Assembly: GCF_003201195.1 (NCBI RefSeq)
Contig: NZ_QICQ01000007.1
Location: forward strand, 29,585-93,584
Origin: Nitrosomonas eutropha
GTDB lineage: Bacteria > Pseudomonadota > Gammaproteobacteria > Burkholderiales > Nitrosomonadaceae
DNA: 64,000 nt
Reading direction: 5' to 3'
In this document: piece after piece, positions 32,315 through 41,958 of the stretch
Layout: each line of letters opens with the position of its first letter
How positions within the stretch are numbered: position 1 is the first letter of the stretch
The notes under the pieces: generated by a model
What the model was told of the DNA's origin: nothing
The model's database searches: none
What the model saw: only the letters and a program-made list of their open reading frames with translations
Made by a program: the position numbers and the translations under genes

Positions 32315-32383
32315 TTCCGCAATAAATTTTTGACCCGCATGGATAGGGCATTTCAGGGTGGTCATGTTTCAATAATTGCGGAA
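32315..32383. repeat. Inverted repeat next to the right attachment site
   Basis: TTCCGCAAT (32315-32323) and ATTGCGGAA (32375-32383) are perfect 9-bp arms, 51 bases apart, ending about 45 bases before the tRNA fragment. They could be integrase or excisionase arm sites; this is inferred from position only. Confidence 0.35.
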
Positions 32384-32428
32384 TAGATTTTAAAGATATA
32401 CTTCTGATTTGCAACTGAATAACAGTGG

Positions 32429-32474
32429 CCTGTTAATCCGCAGGTCCCTGGTTCGAGCCCAGGTCGGGGAGCCA
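32429..32474 (+). other. 3' part of tRNA-Asn (GTT): right attachment site
   Basis: The sequence contains the anticodon loop CTGTTAA (32430-32436), a T arm (CCTGG-TTCGAGC-CCAGG), the 3' acceptor strand TCGGGGA, the discriminator G and an encoded CCA. No D arm or 5' acceptor strand precedes it, so it is not a functional tRNA. This is the scar expected when a phage carries the tRNA 3' end and restores the gene at the other end. Confidence 0.8.
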
Positions 32475-33269
32475 TTTTAATCAAATGGTTGTATGTGTTC
32501 TTCTTTTTGTGGTATTTTCACAAACTGCTATTTTGTCGGGGCAGTTTCATCACCCTTCCTGTCTCCAATCATATATCTTTGTCATGATAACGCTTGCATG
32601 GCCGGGCTGCTTTATGTCCTGCCTTTATCACCTGATGATTCTGCCTCGTAGTGCCAGTGCTAGCTAGCTGATTCAAAATTTTTTCATTCATTTAGGGTGT
32701 TAGTTCAGATTATTTTAATTGCCATTATATTTACCCAGAGCTTCTAGGCGTGTGCTTCAGTAAGTGCAAGTTAGTCAAGCAAGCCTGCGACAAATACCTC
32801 GTCATTTTCTTTTCTTCAGGCAAGTCAAGGGTGTATTAAATACAGCAACTAATAATCAGAAGTGGTGAAATTACAGGTATTTATCTGTTTGTGGCCTGAA
32901 TTTTTCCTGGCTATCTGTCAGTCTCTAGTTGATCACGTCTTCCGGGCGTATTGGCAAACATTTAGATTCGGGGTGTGTACTCGAAGAAATTTTTGAGAAA
33001 CAGCATGAGAGTTATTGGGAGTAAGCAGAATAATCTTGCAAATATCATCAAACAGGCATAACTTATAAATAATAAGTGGCTAGATCGGAAGAAATTACAA
33101 GTCTGATGTAAATCTGAGTTTGATAAAAAACAGCAGAAAAGATATTAAATGTTTGGTGAGCCAAGGCTCCTTGATCGTAAACTACCGGCGAGTCGTCCTG
33201 TAAGGATACACAAACGTTATCGACTCTATAAGTCGTATCGATGTATTTGAGGTTTTGAGAGGAATAAAG
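32475..33269. other. Non-coding stretch between prophage end and tRNA-fMet
   Basis: About 800 bases of AT-rich sequence. The only frames are short and without convincing ribosome sites or composition. I see no clear repeat, terminator or RNA structure in it, apart from an unexplained GC-richer segment near 33155-33200. It may be eroded host sequence beside the integration site. Confidence 0.6.
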
Positions 33270-33346
<77 letters not shown>

Positions 33347-33422
33347 ACTGAGCCCACAACTTTAAAGTATAAATTGATTTTAGTCAAATAATAATTTCTT
33401 GAGACTAAACAATTAATCAATG

Positions 33423-33962
33423 TTAATCTTGGCGTTTGTCGATTATTCCCATGTGAGGCTCAGGTTGTCCGTGCTGTCGTTCCTTCAGATAACGTTTTAG
33501 TGGATCATGAATTACACGAAAAGCGATATCGTCCCAAGGAATTTCCTGTTCTCCAAAAAGCCTGACTTCCAGACTCTCAATTCCCGGGGAAAAATCAAGA
33601 TCCAGTAATTTTGCCTGGAATAAAAGATAAACCTGACTGATATGCGGCAGACTGTAAATTGCATAGAGTTCGCGAATTTCTACTCGGGCATTGGCTTCTT
33701 CGAAAGTCTCCCGCGTTGCACCCTGAGCCAGAGTTTCATTATTTTCCATGAATCCTGCGGGCAATGTCCACTTGCCTCGATGAGGTGCAATTGCTCGTTT
33801 ACATAACAGAATCTTATTTTCCCATTCTGGAATACACCCAACAATTACTTTTGGGTTCTGATAATGGATGGCGTGACAGTTTGAACAGATGTAGCGTGGC
33901 AATGTGTCACCTTCCGGAATACGTAAAACTACTTTACTGCCACACTCGCTACAGAATTTCAT
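33423..33962 (-). CDS. NUDIX hydrolase with N-terminal zinc ribbon
   Basis: A 179-residue hydrolase of nucleoside diphosphate derivatives. The N terminus has a zinc ribbon (CSECGSK near residue 4-10 and YICSNCHAIHY at about 24-34). The NUDIX box runs from GFMENNETLAQGATRETFEE to A at about residues 70-91, with the conserved G, E, RE and EE residues. NudC-like or ADP-ribose-type substrates are plausible, but the SQPWPFPxS signature of NudC is not seen. It ends close to the tRNA and starts 16 bases after the DUF2914 gene. Confidence 0.85.
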   Translation of the reverse strand: MKFCSECGSKVVLRIPEGDTLPRYICSNCHAIHYQNPKVIVGCIPEWENKILLCKRAIAPHRGKWTLPAGFMENNETLAQGATRETFEEANARVEIRELYAIYSLPHISQVYLLFQAKLLDLDFSPGIESLEVRLFGEQEIPWDDIAFRVIHDPLKRYLKERQHGQPEPHMGIIDKRQD

Positions 33963-33978
33963 GTCTGGAAAGATGTGA

Positions 33979-34842
33979 TTAACGTGTTACTCTGAATTTA
34001 AATTCGGCAAGCCATTTGCCTGATTGATCCGTGGCTGTAACACGCCACGAACCCAATCTGTTCTGATTAAGTACCTTGCTGGAATAAGTGCGCCAGTCAT
34101 TATTGCTAACCGGAAGCATAACCTTGGCGACACGTTTATCACGATAGTACCAATTGATAAATATTTTTCCACCTTTGAATTTATTAAAATGTAAAAAGAG
34201 GAAGATTGGTCGGCTTGACTTTCCCGCGAGTGAAATCCGGTTGATGTCATCAACCGGAGCTCTTTGTCGGATATTTGAAGTCAGTTGTGCTTTAACCAGA
34301 CCAACAGGATAATTGATTTTTTGTGCACCACTTTCTGAGGATTGAAAAGCAGTGGCACCAGGCTTGGTTCCTGGTTTGATTGGTGGATCCGATGTGGCTG
34401 CAGAAATTGAATCAAATATCGGACTGGGTATATCTTCGATATGCTCAGGTTCGGTATGTATACCAGCGAGTTCATCGGCTCCTGGATTGCTCCCGGATGA
34501 CTGGCTGGACGAAAGCTCGGTTATGGCTGAAACGGATTGTGCTGCCGGAACAGGGGGAATATCGGGATTGGCTGGAAGTACTGCTGATGAGGATATTTTG
34601 GCTGGATTTATCCCGGATTCTTTATCGCCAGATATCCAGTCTGAAGCCAGCCAGAAAAGCACTGCCAATACAAGCAACAGTACCAGCGATGCACCAATAA
34701 TTCTGGGCCAGTTATATACATACACAAGGGGAGGGGCTGGTAATACAGGTTCTTTCGCCAGTTTCAGCAAGTCTTGCTCAGCTGCAGAGTGATCAATTGG
34801 CTGATCTAGCCGGATACGAATTTTTAACTGGGTATTGGACAT
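33979..34842 (-). CDS. DUF2914-family membrane protein
   Basis: A 287-residue protein. The N-terminal 40 residues are cytoplasmic, followed by a single helix at about 48-68 (IIGASLVLLLVLAVLFWLA), a long low-complexity serine/proline-rich periplasmic linker (about 75-200) and the C-terminal DUF2914 domain. The domain shows KIFINWYYRDKRVAKVMLP, NDWRTYSSKVLN and LGSWRVTATDQSG. The function of this domain is not established. It precedes the NUDIX gene by 16 bases and is likely co-transcribed. Confidence 0.8.
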   Translation of the reverse strand: MSNTQLKIRIRLDQPIDHSAAEQDLLKLAKEPVLPAPPLVYVYNWPRIIGASLVLLLVLAVLFWLASDWISGDKESGINPAKISSSAVLPANPDIPPVPAAQSVSAITELSSSQSSGSNPGADELAGIHTEPEHIEDIPSPIFDSISAATSDPPIKPGTKPGATAFQSSESGAQKINYPVGLVKAQLTSNIRQRAPVDDINRISLAGKSSRPIFLFLHFNKFKGGKIFINWYYRDKRVAKVMLPVSNNDWRTYSSKVLNQNRLGSWRVTATDQSGKWLAEFKFRVTR

Positions 34843-34929
34843 AACGATCGGGTATTGTATGAAATTAACCAGCTGTTCAATAAGGACTTGGTAGTTCTAT
34901 GAGACTGCTTTTAATACAATTACGAGCGA

Positions 34930-35235
34930 TTACAAATTAGTTTTAGCAAGCAGAGCATCCCTTTCTTCTAACAGCTCCACCACTAGCGCAGCACCTGCTA
35001 GGTTAATATCCAGATCATGCTGCAGGCGATTAATAATTAACACACGTCTCAAACAAATTCCACTGAAAAACCAGTGTTCCGGTTTAGCTCCAACAGGTTC
35101 GAGAATGCCTTCATGCACCAGTGCTGTTACCCATTCAGTATCGACTTTACAAATCTGACAGAGCTCAAGCAGTGAAATCCCTTCACTTTCTTCAATAATA
35201 ATGCCATTTAATATGCCGTGTTCCATATATGTCAT
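34930..35235 (-). CDS. cbpM: CbpM, modulator of the DnaJ-like protein CbpA
   Basis: A 101-residue protein of the MerR_2/CbpM type: ISLLELCQICKVDTEWVTAL, then LVHEGILEP and LRRVLIINRLQHDLDINLAG. In E. coli CbpM binds the J domain of CbpA and inhibits it. It follows cbpA almost without a gap (ATG at 35235 overlaps the cbpA stop region), as in other bacteria. An ATG at 35220 or nearby could be used instead. Confidence 0.9.
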   Translation of the reverse strand: MTYMEHGILNGIIIEESEGISLLELCQICKVDTEWVTALVHEGILEPVGAKPEHWFFSGICLRRVLIINRLQHDLDINLAGAALVVELLEERDALLAKTNL

Positions 35236-35237
35236 AA

Positions 35238-36182
35238 TCAAATATTGAATCTGGCTCGCGGGTTGAATGCGAGTTTCTGCTCCATCTCGCGATAAAGTGT
35301 TCGAGCTTGTTCACTATCAGCAGGAGGCAAAACAATCTGCAAAACTACATATAGATCACCCGGTAATGTGCTCGGGATTCCGCGTCCTTTCAAGCGCAAT
35401 TTTTGGCCTGAACGGGAATTGGCTGGAATTTTTAGATCAACCTTACTGGTAGGGGTTGGAATCGGGATGGTGGTGCCCAGCGCAGCTTCCCAGGGCGCGA
35501 CAGGCAACTCCATGAAAATATCTTTACCTTCCACGCTAAAGTGTGGATGAGACTTAAATACAATTTCGAGATATAGATCACCCGCCTTGCCTCGGCCTGC
35601 CCCGGGGCTTCCTTGGCCGGCCAGCCGAATATGCTGCCCCTGCTGTATTCCTTTGGGTATACGAACATTTAATGTGCGCTCCCGAATGTGTGGCCTTCCG
35701 TCCAGGCCGGGTTCCGTGTGTTGCAGAGTCAGGCTGCGAACACCCCCATTAAAGGAATCTTCCAGGTCTATCGAAATTTTTGCATGGGAATCTTCTCCTT
35801 GCAGGTTGAATCCCTGATTACTATGCCGCTGACCACCCTGGTTTCTCCCGAATAGCGCTTCGAAAAAACTGCTGAATTGTGAAGCTGCCGATTGTGTAAA
35901 TTCACCTCCATGAAATTCAAATCCCTGATCCCATTCAGGTGGGGGTTGAAATTCCTGTCCGCTTTTCCAGCGTGTCCCCAGACGATCGTAGGCGGCCCGT
36001 TTTTCAGGATCCTTAAGTACTTCGTATGCCTCACCAATCTCTTTGAAACGTGTTTCAGCTTCCGATTCTTTGCTGACATCAGGGTGGTATTTGCGCGCCA
36101 GTTTACGATACGTCCGCTTGATATCGTCCTGTGTCGCATCGCGCGGAATGCCCATAATTTGATAATAATCCTTATATTCCAT
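35238..36182 (-). CDS. cbpA: CbpA, DnaJ-like co-chaperone
   Basis: A 314-residue J-domain protein that stimulates DnaK and binds curved DNA. The J domain is at residues 1-70, with the HPD motif in KYHPDVSKE. A G/F-poor linker (QEFQPPPEWDQGF) follows, then two beta substrate-binding domains (LDGRPHIRERTLNVRIPKGI, then GDLYLEIVFKSHPHFSVEG). The DnaJ zinc finger is missing, which separates CbpA from DnaJ. It forms an operon with cbpM. Confidence 0.95.
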   Translation of the reverse strand: MEYKDYYQIMGIPRDATQDDIKRTYRKLARKYHPDVSKESEAETRFKEIGEAYEVLKDPEKRAAYDRLGTRWKSGQEFQPPPEWDQGFEFHGGEFTQSAASQFSSFFEALFGRNQGGQRHSNQGFNLQGEDSHAKISIDLEDSFNGGVRSLTLQHTEPGLDGRPHIRERTLNVRIPKGIQQGQHIRLAGQGSPGAGRGKAGDLYLEIVFKSHPHFSVEGKDIFMELPVAPWEAALGTTIPIPTPTSKVDLKIPANSRSGQKLRLKGRGIPSTLPGDLYVVLQIVLPPADSEQARTLYREMEQKLAFNPRARFNI

Positions 36183-36230
36183 TTCTATTGTGTCCGGATG
36201 GAGTAAGTTATGTTGAAGCCGGCTAGAGTG

Positions 36231-37886
36231 TTATGCATCAGCACAGTGTACCCGGTCACGCCCGGATTCTTTGGCTTCATACAGCGCCGCATCTGCGCGA
36301 GCAATCAGATCATTCGGCGTTATATCATCGTAGTAACTTTGGGTAATACCGATACTCAGAGTAATGTGGGCTGGATGCTCCTTGAATGCAAGGCAGGCAG
36401 AGTTGACTTCGGCCCGGATCCGTTCTGCTGTTTTGATCGCTGCACTGGAGTTAGTTTCAGTCAGAATAACCACGAATTCATCCCCCCCATAACGTGCGGC
36501 ATAGTCTATTGTTCTGATCGATTTCAGCAGGACGGAAGCTACCGTGACCAAAATCCTGTCGCCCACAATATGGCCAAGTTTATCATTTATGGTTTTGAAA
36601 TAATCAATGTCTATCATCAGCAGGCAGAAGGGGCGGTCGTGGCGTTTGAATCTGGCTAGCTGTTCTGACAGGATGGTATCGAGTTTTGTGCGGTTATACA
36701 GGCCCGTCAGACCATCCGTGATTGAGAGTTTTTGCAGTAGTTGGTTTTGTTGCTGCATAGCCTGATTGGCAGTCATGATTTCTATATGCTTGTTGCGTAA
36801 TGCCCTCGTCATTTGATTGAATATATCAGTAAGCTGCCCAACTTCATCTCTTCGCTTGGCTGGCAGATAAATATCCAAATTTCCTTCTACGATCCCTTTT
36901 ACTGCGTTGATCAGCTGTTTCAGCGGTGTAACAATAGAATGTCCCATATACAAGGCTACGGCGGTTACAATAATGATAAGTATGCTGACAAACTCAAGAA
37001 AACGATTACGTAACTTTATCCATGCAGCTTGTATGGCACTGTGATCCTGCTCTACCAGGATCGTTACGGGAATATTTTCTGATGTATGGGCCAAGCCGAT
37101 TGCTTTTGGATAAGATAATCCATCATAGGATATTGGTTCATCGAACATCTGAATTAATTCCCATTGATGCGGGCTTAATACTGCCTGGTGATCAACGCCG
37201 GGGGCGCTACCCAGCAATACCTTGCCATGCTGATCCAGTAGGACAATTTCACCTGACGAAAATTTCTTGATTTCAGCCAATCTGCTTTCGAAGGTTCCCA
37301 AATCCAGAGTGGCAGCGATAGCGCCTATTAACTGGCTGTCATACGACAGCACTGGATAAATAATACTAATAGTTGCTGTAGCAAAACGATCGTTCCAGGC
37401 GGGAGGGATGGCAATGGTTCCCGAAGTAAGGGAGGTATGCGTCCATTGTTCAGGGGGTTCGCGTACCTCAGGCGTACTAGTACTACTGCTTGCCACAATT
37501 TTTCGGGTGGCATCAAAAACAGTTAATTCAAGTACTTCATCTAGCTTTATCTGTACCGAGCGCAAATAACTGGCCATGACAGATTGCGTCTGCTTTACGG
37601 CACTAGCACTCTTGCTATCTGAAAACTGTTTTAAAGTAGTCAATCCCTCAATAACGGGGCTAGATGTTGATAATGCGCGGATGGCAAGCATATTTTCTTC
37701 TGCCCATTGATCCAGCTGGCGATTGGTGTTGTCAGCAAGTATGCGCAGTTCACGGGTAACGCTGTCGCTAATCAGCGCTTCATTCTGCTTGAATGACAAT
37801 AGACTGAGGCTGATTGTAGGCAACAAAGTGGCAATCACAGCAAAAATTACAATCTTGCTTTTTATACTGTACAGAACCAGTCTCAA
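36231..37886 (-). CDS. Membrane diguanylate cyclase with Cache-type sensor, HAMP and GGDEF
   Basis: A 551-residue enzyme making cyclic di-GMP. Helix 1 spans about residues 11-31, the periplasmic sensor 32-296 (Cache-like, SGEIVLLDQHGKVLLG), helix 2 298-318, HAMP 318-370 and the GGDEF domain 385-551. The active site is GGDEF at 467-471, and the inhibitory site RTID (458-461) lies exactly five residues before it, so product feedback is likely. No EAL domain. It stands alone between cbpA and the permease gene, on the same strand. Confidence 0.9.
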   Translation of the reverse strand: MRLVLYSIKSKIVIFAVIATLLPTISLSLLSFKQNEALISDSVTRELRILADNTNRQLDQWAEENMLAIRALSTSSPVIEGLTTLKQFSDSKSASAVKQTQSVMASYLRSVQIKLDEVLELTVFDATRKIVASSSTSTPEVREPPEQWTHTSLTSGTIAIPPAWNDRFATATISIIYPVLSYDSQLIGAIAATLDLGTFESRLAEIKKFSSGEIVLLDQHGKVLLGSAPGVDHQAVLSPHQWELIQMFDEPISYDGLSYPKAIGLAHTSENIPVTILVEQDHSAIQAAWIKLRNRFLEFVSILIIIVTAVALYMGHSIVTPLKQLINAVKGIVEGNLDIYLPAKRRDEVGQLTDIFNQMTRALRNKHIEIMTANQAMQQQNQLLQKLSITDGLTGLYNRTKLDTILSEQLARFKRHDRPFCLLMIDIDYFKTINDKLGHIVGDRILVTVASVLLKSIRTIDYAARYGGDEFVVILTETNSSAAIKTAERIRAEVNSACLAFKEHPAHITLSIGITQSYYDDITPNDLIARADAALYEAKESGRDRVHCADA

Positions 37887-38017
37887 AATGAGTTAAACCA
37901 TCATAAAGTGATAAAAATAGTATTGCTTGATATTTATTACAGCCAGCATTTCATGCCAATTACAGCAGTATCGTCATTTACTCGGAGAAAAGGAGGTCAA
38001 GCAACAGAAAAAAATAA

Positions 38018-38995
38018 TTATTCTAATCGTACTCTTGGATCTGCAAAGGTGTAGGAAATATCTGTCAGTACCAATCCTGTGATATACAACAATGATCCCA
38101 GAAATACCATTGCGCGTACTACTGCAAAATCCTGTGATTGAATAGCGTCAATGGTGTAGCTGCCCAGTCCAGGAATACCAAAAAATGATTCAGTAATCAG
38201 TCCTCCAAGAAATAACAGCGGAATGACGACAACTGCCCCGGTTAATATGGGGATCATTGCATTCTTGAGCACATGCCTGAACAATACTATATTTTCCGAT
38301 AATCCCTTGGCTCGGGCAGTACGTACATATTCCTTATTGATTTCTTCCAGGAAAAGGGTGCGATACCAGCGCGTATTGGCGCCGGCACTGCTGATGATAC
38401 CCACAATAATGGGCAACAAAAGGAAGCGGGTGGCATCCAGCCCGCTGGCGTATCCGGATATGGGCACCAGGTGCCATAGCTTGCCGATCAAAAATTGGCC
38501 GGCAATGATATAAAACAGGCTAGAGATGGACATGAGCATGACACACAGGACGATGCCCCAAAAATCAATGTAGGTGGCCCGAAAGAAAACCATTATCAAT
38601 GCGAAAGTAATGTAGGCCAGTAACCCGAGCAGAAATACAGGCAACGCAATAGCCAGGCTGGGCCACATGCGTGATTGAATCTCATGAGCGATATCACGCC
38701 CGTCATCGGCACGGCCAAAATCGAAAGCAAACATCGAAACGGATTTTTCAAAAAAAATAGTGTCGGTGAATTTCTCGATTCCGTAAGCAACGTTGTTGTA
38801 GAGCAGGGGTTTGTTGTAGCCATGTTCTTGTTTCCACTTCCAGATAGCTTCTTCTGTAACGTGTTTCGTCCCCAGATGCATGCGAGCCATATCGTCAGGA
38901 GTGTTCACTACAAAGAAAAGTGCAAATGTGATGAGATTGACGCCGACAAGTATCGGAATCGCATAAAACAGCCGACGAATAATGTAATTTAGCAT
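38018..38995 (-). CDS. OppB-type ABC peptide permease subunit
   Basis: A 325-residue inner-membrane permease for oligopeptide-like substrates. It begins MLNYIIRRLFYAIPILVGVN, the standard start of OppB/DppB, has six predicted helices, and carries the ATPase-docking loop EYVRTARAKGLSENIVLFRH. It starts nine bases after the binding-protein gene. No second permease or ATPase gene follows, so partners must be encoded elsewhere, or the unit is incomplete. Confidence 0.9.
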   Translation of the reverse strand: MLNYIIRRLFYAIPILVGVNLITFALFFVVNTPDDMARMHLGTKHVTEEAIWKWKQEHGYNKPLLYNNVAYGIEKFTDTIFFEKSVSMFAFDFGRADDGRDIAHEIQSRMWPSLAIALPVFLLGLLAYITFALIMVFFRATYIDFWGIVLCVMLMSISSLFYIIAGQFLIGKLWHLVPISGYASGLDATRFLLLPIIVGIISSAGANTRWYRTLFLEEINKEYVRTARAKGLSENIVLFRHVLKNAMIPILTGAVVVIPLLFLGGLITESFFGIPGLGSYTIDAIQSQDFAVVRAMVFLGSLLYITGLVLTDISYTFADPRVRLE

Positions 38996-39004
38996 TGAAT
39001 CAAG

Positions 39005-41188
39005 CTATCTGTTTTTCAATATTCTGTGCTGTTCTTTACGGCGATAAGCTGCTCGCGCCGGGAATAGAATAATTATCAATAATACTATTCCTATGCCAAT
39101 TGGCCATACTACCGGCGTATTCCATTCATGGCGCTTCTGATCACGTAATTCAGGGTTGATCCGGTAATATTTGATTGTGTTGTACGCCATTCTGTTAGGT
39201 TTCACATTCTGATACCAGGCATGGTACAAAGCGAAGATTTTTGGATGATAACCCCATAGCCAGGGAGCGTCTTCTCGTAAAATAGCAACCATCCGATCAA
39301 TAATCTGTATACGCTCTGGGCCATGTTCCATATTTTTCATCTGCTCGAACAGCCGATTGTATTCAGCATTATCGTAATTGGCCGCATTTTCACCACTGTT
39401 ATCCACTTTGCGCTGCGGCCCGTACAATAAAAACAGAAAGTTTTCCGGATCCGGATAATCTGCATTCCAGCCCCATTCAAAAATCTGTGCGTTCCCCTTG
39501 CGAATCTTGTCTTGGAAACGATTGTAATCGGTGCTGCGTACTACCAGCTGGATATTGAGTTTCTGAAACTGCATTCGCATCCAGTCCATGATTGATCTGT
39601 CATCTGCGCTACGTGCTGTGACGTCATAATACAGTACAAGCGGTTTACCGGTTCTACGACTGATCCCCCCGGGATAACCGGCTTCTGCAAGCAATGCTTG
39701 TGCTTGTTTGATTGATTTGCGCCGAACTTCCCCGTTATGCCATTCATAGGAAATCGGATTTATGCCTGCTTCACCTTCATGATAGCCTTCAATGCCCGGT
39801 GGAATGGGACCTTGCGCAGCAATACCACGGCCATTGGCAAAGATGGTCAAAAATTCTTCATAATTGACGGCTATAGAAATGGCCTGACGCAGTTTGCGCG
39901 CTGCCGCTTTTTCCTCAGGAGTACGGCCACCTACCACCGGATCAAGCATATTAAATCCCATGTAATAGGTGGATGGGGCTACTTCTGTTCCAAGACGAAT
40001 ACCTTGCGCCTCCATTTCTTCAGTGATGGCCGCTTCACCTTGTCCGGTTATCTGTACCGCTTGATCAAAGCTGTCCGAGCCAATACTGGAGGCATCGTAA
40101 TATCCCTGTAAAAATTTATTCCAGTAGGGAATACTTTCCTTTTCACGGCTGAATATGATTTTATCTATGAATGGCAATGCTTTGCCGGCATCACGCAGCA
40201 AGCCATTTTCCATATCTTCCGGCATACCCTCATCCGGATAGTACTCGCCCTTGAAGTTCGGGTTGCGCTCCAGCACCATAATCTGGTTCGGGTTGTTTTC
40301 AGTTAGCATGTACGGACCGGTTCCAACCGGGTACCAGTCGAGTGTAAAATTCTTCTCGGCCATACCCGGTTGTGAGAAGAAGTGATCGGCTTCCCATGGA
40401 ACTGGTGCAAAAAATGCCATGGTTAGCCAGTAGATAAATTGCGGATATTTACCCTTGATACGAATACGGTAAGTGTAATCATCTATCCGCTCGACTCCGG
40501 CCAAAGGAAATTTGCGTAAATCCAGGAAGCTGTTTTGGGGTTGGGTTTTATCTTGATCTCTTAAAGTTTCAGCATATTCGCGCAGCCCTATGATGTAATC
40601 TGCCATCAAGCCAAAGATAGGGGAGTGCAGTCGAGGATGGGCCAGTCGCTTGATCTGGTAGATAAAGTCATCGGCAATCAGTTCTCGTGTTCCTGTATGC
40701 TCAAAATCACTGATTTTTTGGACTGTCTGTATATCCTGCCGAGTCAATGCATGATAAAGCAGGTGTTGATGCTTATCCTGCGCGAATGCCGGGTGAGGTT
40801 GATAAAAAATACCGGATCTGATGGTGATTTCATAAACAGAGTAGGCGACATGAGCACCAGCCGAATTGGGAGGCAGTTGCACGCCATTGTCGTCCTGATA
40901 GCTTACAACGGGCATTTTGCTGGCTGTTTGAGGAATCAGAGTCAGCGGTCGTTTCAAGAAATGGTATTGCAAGGGGGGTTGATAAATCTGGGCGGTAAAC
41001 AGGATTTCATTCGAACTGTACGACTGTACGGGATCCAGGTGTTTGGGACGCTCAGCAAAAGCATTGTAAAGAATGTTTTTACCAGAGTCCGAATCCGGGT
41101 ATGGATTGTTCCAGACATCTGAACAACCGGATAGTATCAGGCACGGCATTAACAAGCTGATCTGGCATATTATTTTATTAAGTTTCAT
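39005..41188 (-). CDS. Peptide ABC transporter binding lipoprotein with C-terminal membrane helix
   Basis: A 727-residue family 5 solute-binding protein. The signal peptide ends in lipobox LSGC, making the protein a lipoprotein; the start at 41188 (MKLNKIICQ) was chosen because it begins this signal, although the frame is open much further upstream. The binding domain shows ILYNAFAERPKHLDPVQSYS and EWGWNADYPDPENFLFLLYG. Unusual is a C-terminal helix (VWPIGIGIVLLIIILFPA) followed by basic residues, giving the protein two anchors. The family average is about 550 residues. It is coupled to the permease gene. Confidence 0.85.
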   Translation of the reverse strand: MKLNKIICQISLLMPCLILSGCSDVWNNPYPDSDSGKNILYNAFAERPKHLDPVQSYSSNEILFTAQIYQPPLQYHFLKRPLTLIPQTASKMPVVSYQDDNGVQLPPNSAGAHVAYSVYEITIRSGIFYQPHPAFAQDKHQHLLYHALTRQDIQTVQKISDFEHTGTRELIADDFIYQIKRLAHPRLHSPIFGLMADYIIGLREYAETLRDQDKTQPQNSFLDLRKFPLAGVERIDDYTYRIRIKGKYPQFIYWLTMAFFAPVPWEADHFFSQPGMAEKNFTLDWYPVGTGPYMLTENNPNQIMVLERNPNFKGEYYPDEGMPEDMENGLLRDAGKALPFIDKIIFSREKESIPYWNKFLQGYYDASSIGSDSFDQAVQITGQGEAAITEEMEAQGIRLGTEVAPSTYYMGFNMLDPVVGGRTPEEKAAARKLRQAISIAVNYEEFLTIFANGRGIAAQGPIPPGIEGYHEGEAGINPISYEWHNGEVRRKSIKQAQALLAEAGYPGGISRRTGKPLVLYYDVTARSADDRSIMDWMRMQFQKLNIQLVVRSTDYNRFQDKIRKGNAQIFEWGWNADYPDPENFLFLLYGPQRKVDNSGENAANYDNAEYNRLFEQMKNMEHGPERIQIIDRMVAILREDAPWLWGYHPKIFALYHAWYQNVKPNRMAYNTIKYYRINPELRDQKRHEWNTPVVWPIGIGIVLLIIILFPARAAYRRKEQHRILKNR

Positions 41189-41415
41189 TTTCAGGTAGAA
41201 GCCGGCCAGTACAGAAAGGTAATTCGCGTCAATTACCCGTATCCAGTTTCTTTTCATGAACAATTGAGAGAGGTTAAATAACATCGGGGCTATATACAAA
41301 GACTCGAAGCTATATTGCAAATATGAGAAAATGGTCGTTTCAGGCTGTCGGATCATTATTCAAACTATCTGATATGCGCGAACTTTAATCCAACAAATAT
41401 ATTAAACACAACGTC

Positions 41416-41847
41416 ATGATACCTCGTCCTATCCCGGAACCTAGTCCCGATCTGTATACCGAAGAAGAAGTTTCAAAACTGGTGCACGAATTTTATGCCA
41501 AGGCGAGAAAAGATGCTGCATTGGGCCCCATCTTTGAGGAGCATGTGATTGATTGGGATGCACATTTTGTGCAGATGATCAATTTCTGGTCAGCACAGTT
41601 ACGTGGCACCAGCCGTTTTCGTGGTGCGCCCATGCCCAAGCATGTTGCTTTACCTGAGCTCAGCGCAGCATTATTTAGACGCTGGCTGCAGCTTTTCCGG
41701 GAAACGACCCATGAACTGGGGAATCCGGATCTGAAACAGCACGCAGATACCGTCGCTGAATTTATCGCCGGACGCCTCTGGATGGGCTATCAGATGAGTC
41801 ATTTCCCGCATCGTGAGCCGGTTGGTCTTGATGCTGTAGAAGTATGA
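41416..41847 (+). CDS. Group III truncated haemoglobin
   Basis: A 143-residue haem protein of the trHb group III (YjbI-like). The distal side has FYAKARKDAALGPIFEEHV and WDAHFVQMINFWSAQLRG with the conserved WSA segment; the proximal histidine is in PMPKHVALPEL. Members may handle nitric oxide or oxygen; in an ammonia oxidiser nitrosative stress would be a sensible context, but that is inference. It is divergent from the binding-protein gene and precedes ribF by 111 bases. Confidence 0.9.
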   Translation: MIPRPIPEPSPDLYTEEEVSKLVHEFYAKARKDAALGPIFEEHVIDWDAHFVQMINFWSAQLRGTSRFRGAPMPKHVALPELSAALFRRWLQLFRETTHELGNPDLKQHADTVAEFIAGRLWMGYQMSHFPHREPVGLDAVEV

Positions 41848-41958
41848 AAAATAATAAATCTACGCTACTGAGATCGTCATGGAACAGTCATCAGGCTGTC
41901 ACGAGGTAGCTATCCAACCAGAGTATATTTCCGGTCGATCAGTCATCGAATTATTGGC

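Larger units (their letters stand above)
1..32474. mobile_element. HK97/lambda-like siphovirus prophage with cargo region, left end outside window
   Basis: A complete order of repressor, early genes, primase, terminases, portal, protease, capsid, connectors, tail, lysis cassette and a tRNA-Asn 3' fragment is visible between 5777 and 32474, which firmly supports a prophage. The extension from 5777 back to base 1 is inferred: the tRNA fragment at 32429-32474 is the usual scar at the far end of an element integrated in a tRNA gene, and neither the intact tRNA-Asn nor an integrase is found inside the window, so both should lie to the left. No structural gene is visibly broken, so the phage could still be active. 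Confidence 0.8.

Noticed and set aside
32485..32667. Plus-strand frame of 60 hydrophobic residues after the attachment site
   Set aside because: No ribosome site, AT-rich composition that makes hydrophobic codons by chance, and no recognisable family.
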